A stretch of DNA of 64,000 nucleotides, from the NCBI RefSeq assembly GCF_026540855.1, contig NZ_JALNUP010000001.1, forward strand, positions 62,001 through 126,000, read 5' to 3'. The notes beneath the pieces were generated by a model. That model did not search any database. It was not told the origin of the DNA and saw nothing but the letters and a program-made list of their open reading frames with translations. Below, piece by piece: positions 1 to 11,493 of the stretch. Source of the stretch: Sphingomonas sp. GC_Shp_5. GTDB lineage: Bacteria > Pseudomonadota > Alphaproteobacteria > Sphingomonadales > Sphingomonadaceae. A program made the translations under genes and the position numbers. The first letter of the stretch is position 1. Every line of letters starts with the position of its first letter.

Positions 1-524
1 TCGTGCAGGTTGAACACCATCACCGGTGCCTCGAAGCGGCGGGCCGGGCGGCTCGCCTTGCCGTGCAGCCCGACGACGAAAAATGCCTCGCCGCCGAACG
101 ACAGCGAGAAATGAGGGTTGTCCGGGTCGGCGCTGACGTCCTGATCATAGGCCTGCCCGCGCCATACGTCCTTGTCGGAAATCGACTGGACGCGCTGCCA
201 CAAGGCGCGCTCGAATGTTTCTTCGCTGAGATCGTCGGGCCCGTCGAAGATCACCGCCAGGCTGCGGAACAAGGCGCGATCCTGGCGATAGGCGGCAGTG
301 AAATGCAGCAGCCGCTCGTGGATACGCAGATCGTCCCACGCGCTGTCGATGCTGCGGCAGTTGAGCACCTCTAGCGTGCCCTTCGCCATCGCGGCCTTGG
401 CGCCGACGCAAGGAAAGCTTGCCGCGGCGATGCGGTCGAACAGGGCGGAGCGGAGGGGGCTGTCGGCGGTGCTGGACCAGTCGAACATCGGTTTTGCAGG
501 CTTCATCTCCGGCCCAACGCCCAT
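1..524 (-). CDS. YqcI/YcgG family protein, 5' part only (runs off left edge)
   Basis: The minus-strand frame is open from an ATG at 524 to the window edge, giving about 174 residues of an incomplete protein; the C-terminus lies outside. The segment FPCVGAKAAMAKGTLEVL near residue 35 and a later ASRPARRFEAPVMVFNLH block look like the YqcI/YcgG family. One member of that family, GntA, is a heme-dependent arginine N-hydroxylase in guanitoxin biosynthesis, but most members have no known role. A second in-frame ATG at 506 is possible; neither start has a good ribosome site. The next gene is divergent, with 125 bp between. Family assignment is from motif memory, and substrate is unknown. Confidence 0.7.
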   Translation of the reverse strand, partial: MGVGPEMKPAKPMFDWSSTADSPLRSALFDRIAAASFPCVGAKAAMAKGTLEVLNCRSIDSAWDDLRIHERLLHFTAAYRQDRALFRSLAVIFDGPDDLSEETFERALWQRVQSISDKDVWRGQAYDQDVSADPDNPHFSLSFGGEAFFVVGLHGKASRPARRFEAPVMVFNLH

Positions 525-649
525 ATTGATCTAAAGGTCCGGCACTTAGCGGATGCTCTTCATCCTGATCGCGGCGCCCGTTCCCGTATTCGGACGTTGT
601 CGTTGCAACACGTTGGCCGCATCGACCACAGCACAACTGAGGAGAGCCC

Positions 650-1273
650 ATGATCACCGTGCACCATCTGGAGAACAGCCGCTCGCAGCGCGTGCTCTGG
701 CTTCTCGAAGAACTGGGGCTGCCCTATGTCGTCAAGCGCTACGCGCGTAATCGGCAAACGATGCTGGCGCCACGCGAGCTGAAGGCGGTGCATCCGCTCG
801 GCAAATCGCCGGCGATCGACGACGACGGGTTGGTGATCGCCGAGACCGGCGCGATCGTCGAATATCTGATCGAGAAAGCCGATGGCCGGCTCGGGCCACC
901 ACCGCACCGCGCGGCGGCGCTGCTGTATCGTTTCTGGGTGCATTATGCCGAAGGCTCGCTGATGCCGCCGCTGTTCGCCAAGCTGGTGCTGAGCCGGGTA
1001 CCGCTGTTCGGCAAGGCGGCACAGAAGAAGATCCAGCCGATGATCGACGTCCATCTCGACTATGTCGAGGCGGAGCTGGCGCAACGTGGCTGGTTTGCCG
1101 GCGACGCCATGTCGGCCGCCGACATCATGATGAGCTTTCCGCTCGAAGCGGCGCGCAGCCGGGCAGGGCTCGATGCCTCGCGCCCGGCGACGATCGCGTG
1201 GCTCGACAAGATCCACGCCCGCCCGGCCTATCTGGCCGCGCTCGCCAAGGGCGGGCCCTACGCCTACGCCTGA
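650..1273 (+). CDS. Glutathione S-transferase family protein
   Basis: This 207-residue protein has the two-domain GST layout. The N-terminal thioredoxin-like half (about 1-77) begins with HHLENSRSQRVLWLLEEL, holds the cis-Pro segment GKSPAIDDDG and ends with the glutathione-contacting AETGAIVEYLI. The helical C-terminal half carries the N-capping-box-like SAADIMMSFPL. A strong ribosome site (GAGGAG, 5 nt spacer) precedes the ATG. It probably conjugates or reduces electrophiles with glutathione in the cytoplasm; the substrate cannot be told. It converges on the symporter gene with only 5 bp between stops. Confidence 0.9.
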   Translation: MITVHHLENSRSQRVLWLLEELGLPYVVKRYARNRQTMLAPRELKAVHPLGKSPAIDDDGLVIAETGAIVEYLIEKADGRLGPPPHRAAALLYRFWVHYAEGSLMPPLFAKLVLSRVPLFGKAAQKKIQPMIDVHLDYVEAELAQRGWFAGDAMSAADIMMSFPLEAARSRAGLDASRPATIAWLDKIHARPAYLAALAKGGPYAYA

Positions 1274-1278
1274 TCGGG

Positions 1279-2556
1279 TCAGGCGACCTCGGCCAGCTCC
1301 GCCTCGGGCGGAATCGGCGCGCGCAGGCCGCCCTCCCATTTCGCCACCACCGAGGCGGCGACTGCATTACCGAGCACGTTGGTCGCCGATCGACCCATGT
1401 CGAGGAAGTGGTCGACCGCGAGGATCAGCAGCACGCCCGCTTCGGGAATGTTGAACTGCGCGAGCGTCGCGGTGATCACCACCAGGCTGGCGCGCGGCAC
1501 CCCGGCGATGCCCTTTGACGTGACCATCAGCGTCAGCAGCATCGCGATCTCGGTGCCGAGCGAGAGGTGGATGCCATAGGCCTGCGCGATGAACAGCGAC
1601 GCGAAGGTCATGTACATCATCGACCCGTCGAGGTTGAACGAATAGCCGAGCGGCAGCACGAAGCTGGCGATCCGCGGCGGCACGCCGAACTTCTCCAGCG
1701 CCTCCAGCGTCCGCGGGAAGGCGGCCTCGGACGAGGCGGTGGAGAAGGCGACGAGCGCCGGATCGCGGATGTAGCGGACCAGCTGGGCCATCCGCCCGCC
1801 GACCACCGCAAAGCCGAGCGCGATCAGCATCGCCCACAGCAGGCCGAGACCGATGTAGACGCTGAACATGAAATAGCCGAGCCGCAGGATCACGCCCGGG
1901 CCCTGCTCGGTCAGCGTCGCCGCCACCGCCGCGAACACCGCGAGCGGCGCGAAGCGCATCACGTAATCGGTGATCTTGAGCATCACCGCGACCAGCGCCT
2001 CGGCGGCGCGGACCAGCGGCTGCGCGCGCTCGCCGACCGCCGCCATGGCGACGCCGGCGAATACCGAAAACACCACGATCGGCAGGATCTCATTGGTCGC
2101 CAGCACCTCGAAGATCGATTGCGGCACCACGTGCGCGACCCATTTGGCCGGATCGAAGGCCGCGCGATCGATCCCGCTCGCCTCGGTGACCGGCGGCAGC
2201 GGCAGGTTGAGCCCCACTCCCGGCTGCAGCAGGTGGACCAGGATCAGCCCGAGGGTCAGCGACAGCAGGCTGGCGCCGATGAACCAGCCAAGCGATTTCA
2301 GCCCGACCCGCCCGAGCGCGCCGGTATCGCCCATGTGCGCGATGCCGACCACCAGCGTCGACAGGACCAGCGGCGCGATGATCATCTTGATCAGCCGCAG
2401 GAACACCGTGGTGACGATCGACAGCCAGCCGCCGATCGCGGTCAGCCGTTCGGCCGATGCCGCGCTGCCATCGTCGATCCCGGCGTTGATCGCCCAGCCG
2501 ACCACCAGCCCCGCCACCAGCGCCGCCAGAATGTAATAGGTAAGGCGCTTGCCCAT
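1279..2556 (-). CDS. Dicarboxylate/amino acid:cation symporter (DAACS family)
   Basis: This 425-residue inner-membrane carrier is related to DctA, GltP and the EAAT transporters. It shows the family marks: a serine-rich re-entrant loop (STASSEAAFPRTLE), an NLDGS motif in place of the common NMDGT, a second hairpin with TSKGIAGVPRAS, and the C-terminal DHFLDMGRSATNVLGNAVA. Eight membrane segments and two re-entrant loops are expected. It would import a C4-dicarboxylate or acidic/neutral amino acid with H+ or Na+; the sequence alone does not settle which. The gene stands alone, convergent with the GST gene and divergent from the exported peptidase, whose start lies 72 bp away. Confidence 0.9.
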   Translation of the reverse strand: MGKRLTYYILAALVAGLVVGWAINAGIDDGSAASAERLTAIGGWLSIVTTVFLRLIKMIIAPLVLSTLVVGIAHMGDTGALGRVGLKSLGWFIGASLLSLTLGLILVHLLQPGVGLNLPLPPVTEASGIDRAAFDPAKWVAHVVPQSIFEVLATNEILPIVVFSVFAGVAMAAVGERAQPLVRAAEALVAVMLKITDYVMRFAPLAVFAAVAATLTEQGPGVILRLGYFMFSVYIGLGLLWAMLIALGFAVVGGRMAQLVRYIRDPALVAFSTASSEAAFPRTLEALEKFGVPPRIASFVLPLGYSFNLDGSMMYMTFASLFIAQAYGIHLSLGTEIAMLLTLMVTSKGIAGVPRASLVVITATLAQFNIPEAGVLLILAVDHFLDMGRSATNVLGNAVAASVVAKWEGGLRAPIPPEAELAEVA

Positions 2557-2628
2557 CCGTCGCTCCCGTTATCGCGTTCAGCGAAGGGGATTGCGAGCCG
2601 CGGGTCAAGCGCCGTATCGCTCGGCGCC

Positions 2629-3885
2629 ATGCTCACCCAGTTCAGCCGCCGCTCGATCCTCGCCGCCGCCGCAGCGCTGCCGATCGCCTCCAGCGCCCTC
2701 CTCCGCGCCGCCGAACCGGACCTCGCCGGGCTCGCCGACCTCACGGTCGGCGTAATGCCGATCGACGCTGCCGAGCGTGCGCGGCGGTTGTCGCGCGCGC
2801 AGGCGCTGATGAAGGCGAACGGCATCGGCGCACTGGTGATCGAGCCCGGCGCGTCGATGATCTATTTCACCGGGGTGCGCTGGTGGCGCAGCGAACGGCT
2901 GACCGCGGCGATCATTCCGGTCGAGGGGCGGCCGTGCATCGTCACGCCTTTCTTCGAGGAGCCCTCGGTGCATGAGACGCTTGCCGTGCCCGCGGAGGTG
3001 CGGGTGTGGCAGGAGGATCAGGATCCGCTTGCCGTCGTCGCTGGTTTCCTGCGCGATGCCAAGCTGGGCCGCGGTGCGATCGGGATCGAGGAAACCGCGC
3101 GCTTCTTCGCCTTTGATGGGCTCGCCCATGCGCTGCCCGACGCCCGGCTGGTCTCGGCCAACCCGGCGGTGCGCGGTTGCCGGATGATCAAGACGCCCGC
3201 CGAAATCGCGCTGATGCAGAAGGCGACCGAGGTGACGCTCGCCGCCTATCGATTTGTCCACCCGCGCGTCGAGAGGGGCATGACCGGCGACCAGATCGGC
3301 GCGCTGATGAACGCCGCCACCCGCAAGCTCGGCGGCAGCCCCGAGTTTGCGCTCGCGCTGATCGGCCCTGCCGCGGCGCTGCCGCACGGCAGCCGCGACG
3401 TCCACCGCATCGCCGATGGCGAGCTGCTGCTGATGGATTGCGGTTGCACGGTGGAGGATTACCAGTCCGACATCTCGCGCACCTGGGTGCACGGCGCCGC
3501 GACGACGGCGCAGCGCACGGTGTGGGACCAGGTGGCGCGCGGCCAGCAGATCGCGTTCGCGGCCGCGCGGGTCGGCGCCGCCGCCGGCAGCGTCGACGAT
3601 GCCGTCCGCCATTATTATGCCGGGCTCGGCTACGGCCCTGATTACGCGCTGCCCGGCCTGTCGCACCGCACTGGTCACGGCATCGGCATGGACGGCCACG
3701 AGCCGGTCAATCTGGTGCGCGGCGAGGCGACCCGCCTCGCCCCCGGCATGTGCTTCTCCGACGAGCCCGGGCTGTACCTGCCCGGCAAGTTCGGCGTGCG
3801 GCTGGAGGATTGCTTCCACATGACCGCCGAGGGCCCGCGCTGGTTCAGCCAGCCGCCGCGGAGCATCGATCAGCCGCTGGGATGA
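2629..3885 (+). CDS. Tat-exported Xaa-Pro aminopeptidase-like protein (M24)
   Basis: The 418-residue protein starts at the ATG at 2629; the open frame extends far upstream, but only this start gives the N-terminus SRRSILAAAAALP, a twin-arginine export signal. The C-terminal half is a pita-bread M24 metallopeptidase. All five metal ligands are visible: D270 in LLMDCGC, D281 in SDISRTW, the His in RTGHGIGMDGHEP, the Glu in SDEPGLYLPG and the Glu in VRLED. It probably removes N-terminal residues before proline from peptides in the periplasm; folding before export would suit a metalloenzyme. A palindromic repeat follows the stop codon. Confidence 0.88.
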   Translation: MLTQFSRRSILAAAAALPIASSALLRAAEPDLAGLADLTVGVMPIDAAERARRLSRAQALMKANGIGALVIEPGASMIYFTGVRWWRSERLTAAIIPVEGRPCIVTPFFEEPSVHETLAVPAEVRVWQEDQDPLAVVAGFLRDAKLGRGAIGIEETARFFAFDGLAHALPDARLVSANPAVRGCRMIKTPAEIALMQKATEVTLAAYRFVHPRVERGMTGDQIGALMNAATRKLGGSPEFALALIGPAAALPHGSRDVHRIADGELLLMDCGCTVEDYQSDISRTWVHGAATTAQRTVWDQVARGQQIAFAAARVGAAAGSVDDAVRHYYAGLGYGPDYALPGLSHRTGHGIGMDGHEPVNLVRGEATRLAPGMCFSDEPGLYLPGKFGVRLEDCFHMTAEGPRWFSQPPRSIDQPLG

Positions 3886-3899
3886 ACGTCCAGTCGGGT

Positions 3900-3982
3900 C
3901 GTCACCCCAGCGCAGGCTTGGGTCTGCGGCGGCACCTGTCCTGCTCTAGTTCAACGAAATTTCGGCCTGCGCTGGGGTGACG
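3900..3982. repeat. REP-like palindrome, family A, copy 1
   Basis: Two 18-bp arms (CGTCACCCCAGCGCAGGC and its exact reverse complement) flank about 47 bp of unrelated sequence. The same arm type recurs near 6755, 33259, 36357 and 60464. The element lies between the M24 peptidase stop and alaS. Confidence 0.85.
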
Positions 3983-4073
3983 GCTGTGGGATCGGGTTCA
4001 CGGTCGATGCTTGAATAGCGTCCCCGCTCATCGCTCCCTTGAGCCCGCCCGCCGCCTCGCCTAAGTCGCGCGC

Positions 4074-6722
4074 ATGACCTCGACCAACGACATCCGCCGC
4101 GGCTTCCTCGATTATTTCGGATCGGCCGGCCACCAGATCGTTCCTTCGGCGCCGCTGGTGCCGCAGAACGACCCGACGCTGATGTTCGTCAACGCCGGGA
4201 TGGTGCCGTTCAAGAACGTCTTCACCGGGCTGGAATCGCGACCCTATTCCACCGCCACCTCGTCGCAGAAATGCGTCCGTGCCGGCGGCAAGCACAACGA
4301 TCTCGACAATGTCGGCTATACCGCGCGGCACCACACCTTCTTCGAGATGCTCGGTAATTTCTCGTTTGGCGACTATTTCAAGGAACAGGCGATCCTCCAC
4401 GCCTGGACGCTGCTCACCCGCGAGTGGGGGATCGACCCCAACCGGCTGACCGCCACCGTCTACCATACCGACGACGAGGCGTTCGCACTGTGGCAGAAGA
4501 TCGCCGGTCTCCCCGATCATCGCATCATCCGCATTCCCACCAAGGACAATTTCTGGGCGATGGGCGACAGCGGCCCGTGCGGTCCCTGCTCGGAAATCTT
4601 CTTCGACCATGGCGATCACATCCCCGGTGGTCCCCCCGGCAGCCCCGATGAGGATGGCGACCGCTTCGTCGAGATCTGGAACCTCGTGTTCATGCAATAT
4701 GAGCAGGAAGCCAATGAGATCACCGGCGAGCTGCCCAAGAAGTCGATCGATACCGGCATGGGGCTCGAGCGCATCGCGGCGGTGATGCAGGGCGTCCACG
4801 ACAATTACGACACCGACACCTTCAAGGCACTGATCGCCGCCTCGACCGCGCTGACCCACACCCAGGCCGAGGGTGCGCAGAAGGCGAGCCACCGGGTGAT
4901 CGCCGACCATCTGCGCTCGGCGGGCTTCCTGGTCGCGGACGGTGTGCTGCCCGCCAACGAGGGCCGCGGCTATGTCCTGCGCCGGATCATGCGGCGCGCG
5001 ATGCGCCACGCGCACCTGCTCGGCGCCAAGGATCCGCTGATGCACCGCCTGGTACCGGCGCTGGTCGCCGAGATGGGCGCCGCCTATCCCGAGCTGGTCC
5101 GCGCCCAGCCGCTCATCGAGGCGACGCTGCGCCAGGAGGAGACCCGCTTCCGCCAGACACTCGACAAAGGCCTCAAGCTGCTCGACGAGGCGACCGCGGG
5201 GATGACACCGGGCTCGACGCTGGCCGGCGAGACCGCGTTCAAGCTCTACGACACCTTCGGCTTCCCCTACGATCTCACCGAGGACGCGCTGCGCGCACAG
5301 AACCTCCAGGTCGATCGCGAGGGGTTCGACGCGGCGATGGCGGAGCAGAAGCGCGCCGCGCGGGCCGCCTGGAAGGGATCGGGCGCCAAGGCTTCCGACG
5401 ATCTGTGGTTCGACATCGCCGAGGAGAGCGGCTCGACCGAGTTCACCGGCTATGCCGCCGATACCGGCGAGGGCGAGGTGGTCGCGCTGATCAAGGACGG
5501 GGCGCGGGTCACCCAGGCACATACCGGCGCCACGGTGTCGATCATCGTCAACCAGACGCCTTTCTATGGCGAGAGCGGCGGCCAGGTCGGCGACACCGGC
5601 ACCATCACCAACGATGCCGGGCTTCATGCCCAGGTGAGCGAAACCTCCAAGCAGCTCGGCCGGGTCTTTGTGCATCACGCGCTGGTCGAGACCGGCAGCG
5701 TCAAGGTGGGCGATCCCGTCCGCCTCCAGGTCGATGTCGCGCGTCGCGCGCAAATTCGCGCCAACCATTCGGCGACGCATCTGCTGCACGAGGCGCTGCG
5801 CCAGCGGCTCGGTACCCATGTGGCCCAGAAGGGCAGCCTGGTCGCGCCCGAGCGGCTGCGCTTCGACGTCTCGCACCCGGTGGCGATGACCGCGGCCGAG
5901 CTCGCCGACGCCGAGGCGGCGGTTAACGCGCAGATTCGCGGCAACGGTACCGTCGTCACCCGGCTGATGACCCCCGACGAGGCTATCGAGCAGGGCGCGA
6001 TGGCGCTGTTCGGCGAGAAATACGGCGACGAGGTCCGCGTCGTCTCGATGGGCACCGAAGACGGCGGCGAGACTTATTCGATCGAGCTGTGCGGCGGCAC
6101 CCATGTCGGCGCGCTCGGTGACATCGGCCTGTTCAAGGTGGTGGGTGAGGGCGCGGTGTCGAGTGGGGTGCGCCGGGTCGAGGCACTCACCGGCGAGGCG
6201 GCCCGCGCCTATCTCACCAGCCGCGACGACAAATTGCGCGAGGCGGCAGCGACGCTGAAGTCCTCGCCCGACGAGGTGCCCGCGCGCGTGCTCGCGCTGG
6301 TCGAGGATCGCCGCCGGCTCGAGCGCGAGCTGGCCGATGCCAAGAAGGCGCTGGCGCTGGGCGGCGGCGGCCAGGGTGCGCCCGCGGGGCCGGAGGAGGT
6401 GGGCGGCGTCGCCTTCATCGGCCAGGTGCTCGACGGCTTCGAAGCCAAGGGGCTGCGCGGCGCGGTCGACGACGCCAAGCAACGGATGGGCTCGGGCGTC
6501 GCGGTGATGGTCGCGGTTAACGATGGTCGCGCCTCGGTCGCGGTCGGGGTCACCGACGATCTCACCGGCAGCCGCAACGCCGTCGAGCTGCTGCGTACCG
6601 CGGTGGCGGTGCTCGGCGGGCAGGGTGGCGGTGGTCGCCCGGACATGGCGCAGGGCGGCGGGCCCGTGGGCGACAAGGCCGCCGAGGCCGTCGCCGCGGT
6701 GCGCGCGGCGCTGGCGGGGTAA
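4074..6722 (+). CDS. alaS: Alanine--tRNA ligase
   Basis: This 882-residue protein is full length for bacterial AlaRS, which charges tRNA-Ala in the cytoplasm and edits misacylated Ser and Gly. The class II catalytic core fills residues 1 to about 245, with motif 2 around [19 protein letters not shown]. The editing domain carries the zinc site [12 protein letters not shown] and, at residue 673, the Cys of CGGTH. The C-terminal C-Ala region ([10 protein letters not shown]) is present. Family-A and other repeats flank the gene on both sides, so it is probably a monocistronic unit. I found no recA next to it, although that pair is common in other bacteria. Confidence 0.98.
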   Translation: MTSTNDIRRGFLDYFGSAGHQIVPSAPLVPQNDPTLMFVNAGMVPFKNVFTGLESRPYSTATSSQKCVRAGGKHNDLDNVGYTARHHTFFEMLGNFSFGDYFKEQAILHAWTLLTREWGIDPNRLTATVYHTDDEAFALWQKIAGLPDHRIIRIPTKDNFWAMGDSGPCGPCSEIFFDHGDHIPGGPPGSPDEDGDRFVEIWNLVFMQYEQEANEITGELPKKSIDTGMGLERIAAVMQGVHDNYDTDTFKALIAASTALTHTQAEGAQKASHRVIADHLRSAGFLVADGVLPANEGRGYVLRRIMRRAMRHAHLLGAKDPLMHRLVPALVAEMGAAYPELVRAQPLIEATLRQEETRFRQTLDKGLKLLDEATAGMTPGSTLAGETAFKLYDTFGFPYDLTEDALRAQNLQVDREGFDAAMAEQKRAARAAWKGSGAKASDDLWFDIAEESGSTEFTGYAADTGEGEVVALIKDGARVTQAHTGATVSIIVNQTPFYGESGGQVGDTGTITNDAGLHAQVSETSKQLGRVFVHHALVETGSVKVGDPVRLQVDVARRAQIRANHSATHLLHEALRQRLGTHVAQKGSLVAPERLRFDVSHPVAMTAAELADAEAAVNAQIRGNGTVVTRLMTPDEAIEQGAMALFGEKYGDEVRVVSMGTEDGGETYSIELCGGTHVGALGDIGLFKVVGEGAVSSGVRRVEALTGEAARAYLTSRDDKLREAAATLKSSPDEVPARVLALVEDRRRLERELADAKKALALGGGGQGAPAGPEEVGGVAFIGQVLDGFEAKGLRGAVDDAKQRMGSGVAVMVAVNDGRASVAVGVTDDLTGSRNAVELLRTAVAVLGGQGGGGRPDMAQGGGPVGDKAAEAVAAVRAALAG

Positions 6723-6754
6723 TCGGCTAGCTACATCGCGGACCTAGCTGGTTA

Positions 6755-6840
6755 CCGTCACCCCAGCGCAAGCTGAAGTTTTCCGATTGGCGCGCGACCT
6801 TCTCTCCACAGGGAGATTCCAGCTTTCGCTGGGATGACGG
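6755..6840. repeat. REP-like palindrome, family A, copy 2
   Basis: The left arm begins CCGTCACCCCAGCGCAAGCT and the right arm ends AGCTTTCGCTGGGATGACGG. They are imperfect inverted copies around a roughly 45-bp centre. The element sits between alaS and the terminator of the convergent gene at 6921-7463. Confidence 0.8.
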
Positions 6841-6861
6841 TGGGGCAGTGCCACAACAGAA

Positions 6862-6895
6862 AAGGCCCACCGTCTCCCGGGAGACGGTGGGCCTT
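6862..6895 (-). terminator. Rho-independent terminator for the gene at 6921-7463
   Basis: A perfect 15-bp stem (arm AAGGCCCACCGTCTC) with a 4-nt CCGG loop is followed on the minus strand by TTTTC. It lies 26 bp beyond the stop codon of the minus-strand gene. Confidence 0.9.
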
Positions 6896-6920
6896 CAGAT
6901 TCTTCACAAACCGCCGTCGC

Positions 6921-7463
6921 TTACTTCGTCGGCGCGGCACCCGTCTTGGGCATCGCCGCGTCGAGATCGGCGGCGGTGACGCTGGTGATCACTTGGCCGC
7001 TGGCATTGGCCGAGAAGGCGGCGATCGGGAGCTTCACGTCACCCTTGGCGGTGGTCAGCGTGACATATTGCGCGTCGGCGGCCTTGATCGTGCCGAGCGG
7101 CGCACCGGCGACCGTGCTCACGGCCGTGCCGGGGACCAGCTTGGCGTTGACAGCGGCCTTGGCTTGCGCCTGCGCGCCGGCGACGGCGGCATCGAGATCC
7201 GCCTTGGTCATCGCCATCGCGAAGCCCTTGTCGGTCTTGCCGATCGAGGTCGGCGGTACGGGAACCTTGGCGGTGCCGGTGTTAATCACGATCGCCTGCG
7301 GCGTCACGCTGTCCACCGTGCCGAGCGACACGCCCGCGGAATCGAGGATGGTCGCGCCGACGGTCGGGGTTGCGGCGGCGGTCGTCGGCGCGGCCTGCTG
7401 GGCCTGGGCTGCCGCAGGAACCAGCATCATCGCGCCGAACGTCAGTGCAAGGGCATGCTTCAT
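6921..7463 (-). CDS. Exported protein with two PRC-barrel-like repeats
   Basis: This 180-residue protein has a Sec signal peptide (MKHALALTFGAMMLVPAAAQA, cleavage after AQA). The mature part contains two similar units of about 60 residues. Each has a V-x-x-T-x-hydrophobic start, a small-residue GxxLGTV/I turn, a beta-rich middle ending in a V-P or L-P step, and a closing (T)KADLDAA(V/M)-type helix. That pattern resembles PRC-barrel-like beta domains, but I do not recognise a named family. No catalytic residues stand out. It is a single-gene unit with its own strong terminator, probably periplasmic; function unknown. Confidence 0.8.
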   Translation of the reverse strand: MKHALALTFGAMMLVPAAAQAQQAAPTTAAATPTVGATILDSAGVSLGTVDSVTPQAIVINTGTAKVPVPPTSIGKTDKGFAMAMTKADLDAAVAGAQAQAKAAVNAKLVPGTAVSTVAGAPLGTIKAADAQYVTLTTAKGDVKLPIAAFSANASGQVITSVTAADLDAAMPKTGAAPTK

Positions 7464-7562
7464 GGATCTTTTCTCCCGTCGTTAAGCAAGAGTAACGACA
7501 CGCGCCGCCAAGCGTTCCCCCCAGGCGTCCCGACGCTGCGGCAGGCCGGGCGACGCGCAGGA

Positions 7563-7915
7563 TCAGCCGGTGACCGGCAACCGCACCCGCCCGTCGTCGA
7601 GCCGCTCGAGTGGCCCATAGGCGATCACCGTCTCCAGCAGCAGCGGACCGTAGAGATGCGGGAACAGCTGACCGCCGCGGCTCGGCTCCCATTTCAGCGA
7701 CTGCCCAAACGAGCCGAGGTCCACCGCCGCGACATGCAGATCGAGTTGGCCTGCGAAATGCTTGTCCACCGTCTCAGTGAGCTGTTCCGCCGTGGAGAGA
7801 TGGACGTAGCCATCCTCCAGGTCGATCGGCGCACCGGCGAAACTGCCGTCATGCTCCAGCGTCGCCATTTGCTCGGCGGTCAGCACCTTGTACGCCGTGG
7901 TCGGCATCTCGTCGC

Positions 7916-7919
<4 letters not shown>
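7563..7919 (-). CDS. DUF952 family protein
   Basis: This 118-residue cytoplasmic protein belongs to DUF952. Marks are the N-terminal AYKVLTAEQ, the DGYVHLSTAEQLTETVDKHFAG segment in the first half, and KWEPSRGGQLFPHLYGPL with the conserved FPHLYG. Its start overlaps the stop of gyrA by 4 bp (ATGA), so it is very probably translated from the gyrA message. The family's biochemical role is unknown; the conserved His and Tyr suggest ligand binding or catalysis. The pairing with gyrA looks like transcriptional convenience, since nothing in the protein points to DNA work. Confidence 0.88.
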
Positions 7920-10675
<2,756 letters not shown>

Positions 10676-10741
10676 GTGTCACGCTTTCGGGTTGTTACAG
10701 AAGTTGGTCAGCGGTCTAGGCGCCGCCGACGCGAAAGTCAC

Positions 10742-10761
10742 GCGCGCGTACGCGTGTACGC
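10742..10761. promoter_or_regulatory. 20-bp palindrome upstream of gyrA
   Basis: The arms GCGCGTAC and GTACGCGC are perfect reverse complements around a GCGT centre. The site lies 67-86 bp upstream of the gyrA ATG and 37 bp past the stop of the SDR gene. There is no T-tract, so a simple terminator is unlikely; an operator or supercoiling-responsive element is possible but unproven. Confidence 0.45.
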
Positions 10762-10797
10762 GCATGCGGGCCAAGGGAGCCGGACGGCGGCAGGCGG

Positions 10798-11493
10798 CTA
10801 AGGGGCGACCTCCTTGCCCTCGAAGTCGATCACCTTGCCACTGTCGGTGACCTTGAGCTCGTCGATGACGTCGAGCAACTGCGAGGCGGCGCGGTCGGGG
10901 GTGAACAACGTGCCGGCACGCACATTGGCCTGGAACGGCTTGGACAGCGCGGTGTCGACCGTGCCGGGATGGAGCCCGATCACGATGCCACGGTCGTTGC
11001 GCCGCTTGTCCTCGATCGAGAGGGTGCGGATCAGCTGGTTGAGCGCTGCCTTGCCCATGCGATAGCCATACCAGCCGCCCAGCCGGTTGTCCGAGATGCT
11101 GCCGACCCGCGCCGACAGGATCGCCAGCACGCTGCGGCCGGTCTTGGGCATCAGCGGCAGAAAGTGCTTGGCGACGAGCGCCGGTCCGATCGCATTCACC
11201 GCCAGCGTGCGGGCCAGCCACACCGGATCGAGATCGCGATAGGTCTTCTCCGGTCCTGCCTCGCCGTCATGGAGCAGCCCGGTGGCGACGATCACCAGCG
11301 CAGGTGGCGGCCCCGCGGCTACGCGCGCCGCTGCGGCGACGATGCTCGCCTCTTGCTCGAGATCGAGATGATCCGCGCCGCTCGCCGACCGCGCGAAGCG
11401 ATAGACGTGCTCGTAGCTGCCCTCGTCGGCGAGCGCCTCGGCCAGCGCCGCGCCGATCCCGCCGGACGCACCGATCATCACCGCGCTGGTCAT
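10798..11493 (-). CDS. SDR family NAD(P)-dependent oxidoreductase (CsgA-like)
   Basis: This is a 231-residue classical short-chain dehydrogenase. The Rossmann motif GASGGIG lies at residues 8-14, the catalytic Ser in ILSARVGS, and the Tyr-x-x-x-Lys pair in GWYGYRMGKAALN. The size and sequence style match the C-signal (CsgA) subgroup, whose substrates are mostly undefined. The start is taken at 11493 because it overlaps the yaaA stop as ATGA; the open frame continues upstream only as an artefact over yaaA. Cytoplasmic; probably co-translated with yaaA. Confidence 0.88.
   Translation of the reverse strand: MTSAVMIGASGGIGAALAEALADEGSYEHVYRFARSASGADHLDLEQEASIVAAAARVAAGPPPALVIVATGLLHDGEAGPEKTYRDLDPVWLARTLAVNAIGPALVAKHFLPLMPKTGRSVLAILSARVGSISDNRLGGWYGYRMGKAALNQLIRTLSIEDKRRNDRGIVIGLHPGTVDTALSKPFQANVRAGTLFTPDRAASQLLDVIDELKVTDSGKVIDFEGKEVAP

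Noticed and set aside
1567..2628. A long open frame upstream of and in frame with the M24 peptidase, which would give a 772-residue protein
   Set aside because: It is antisense to the symporter gene, Arg/His/Gln rich, and the Tat signal at 2629 marks the real start.
3951..6482. An 843-codon open frame on the minus strand across alaS
   Set aside because: It is the antisense shadow of alaS, caused by high GC; no domain is recognisable.
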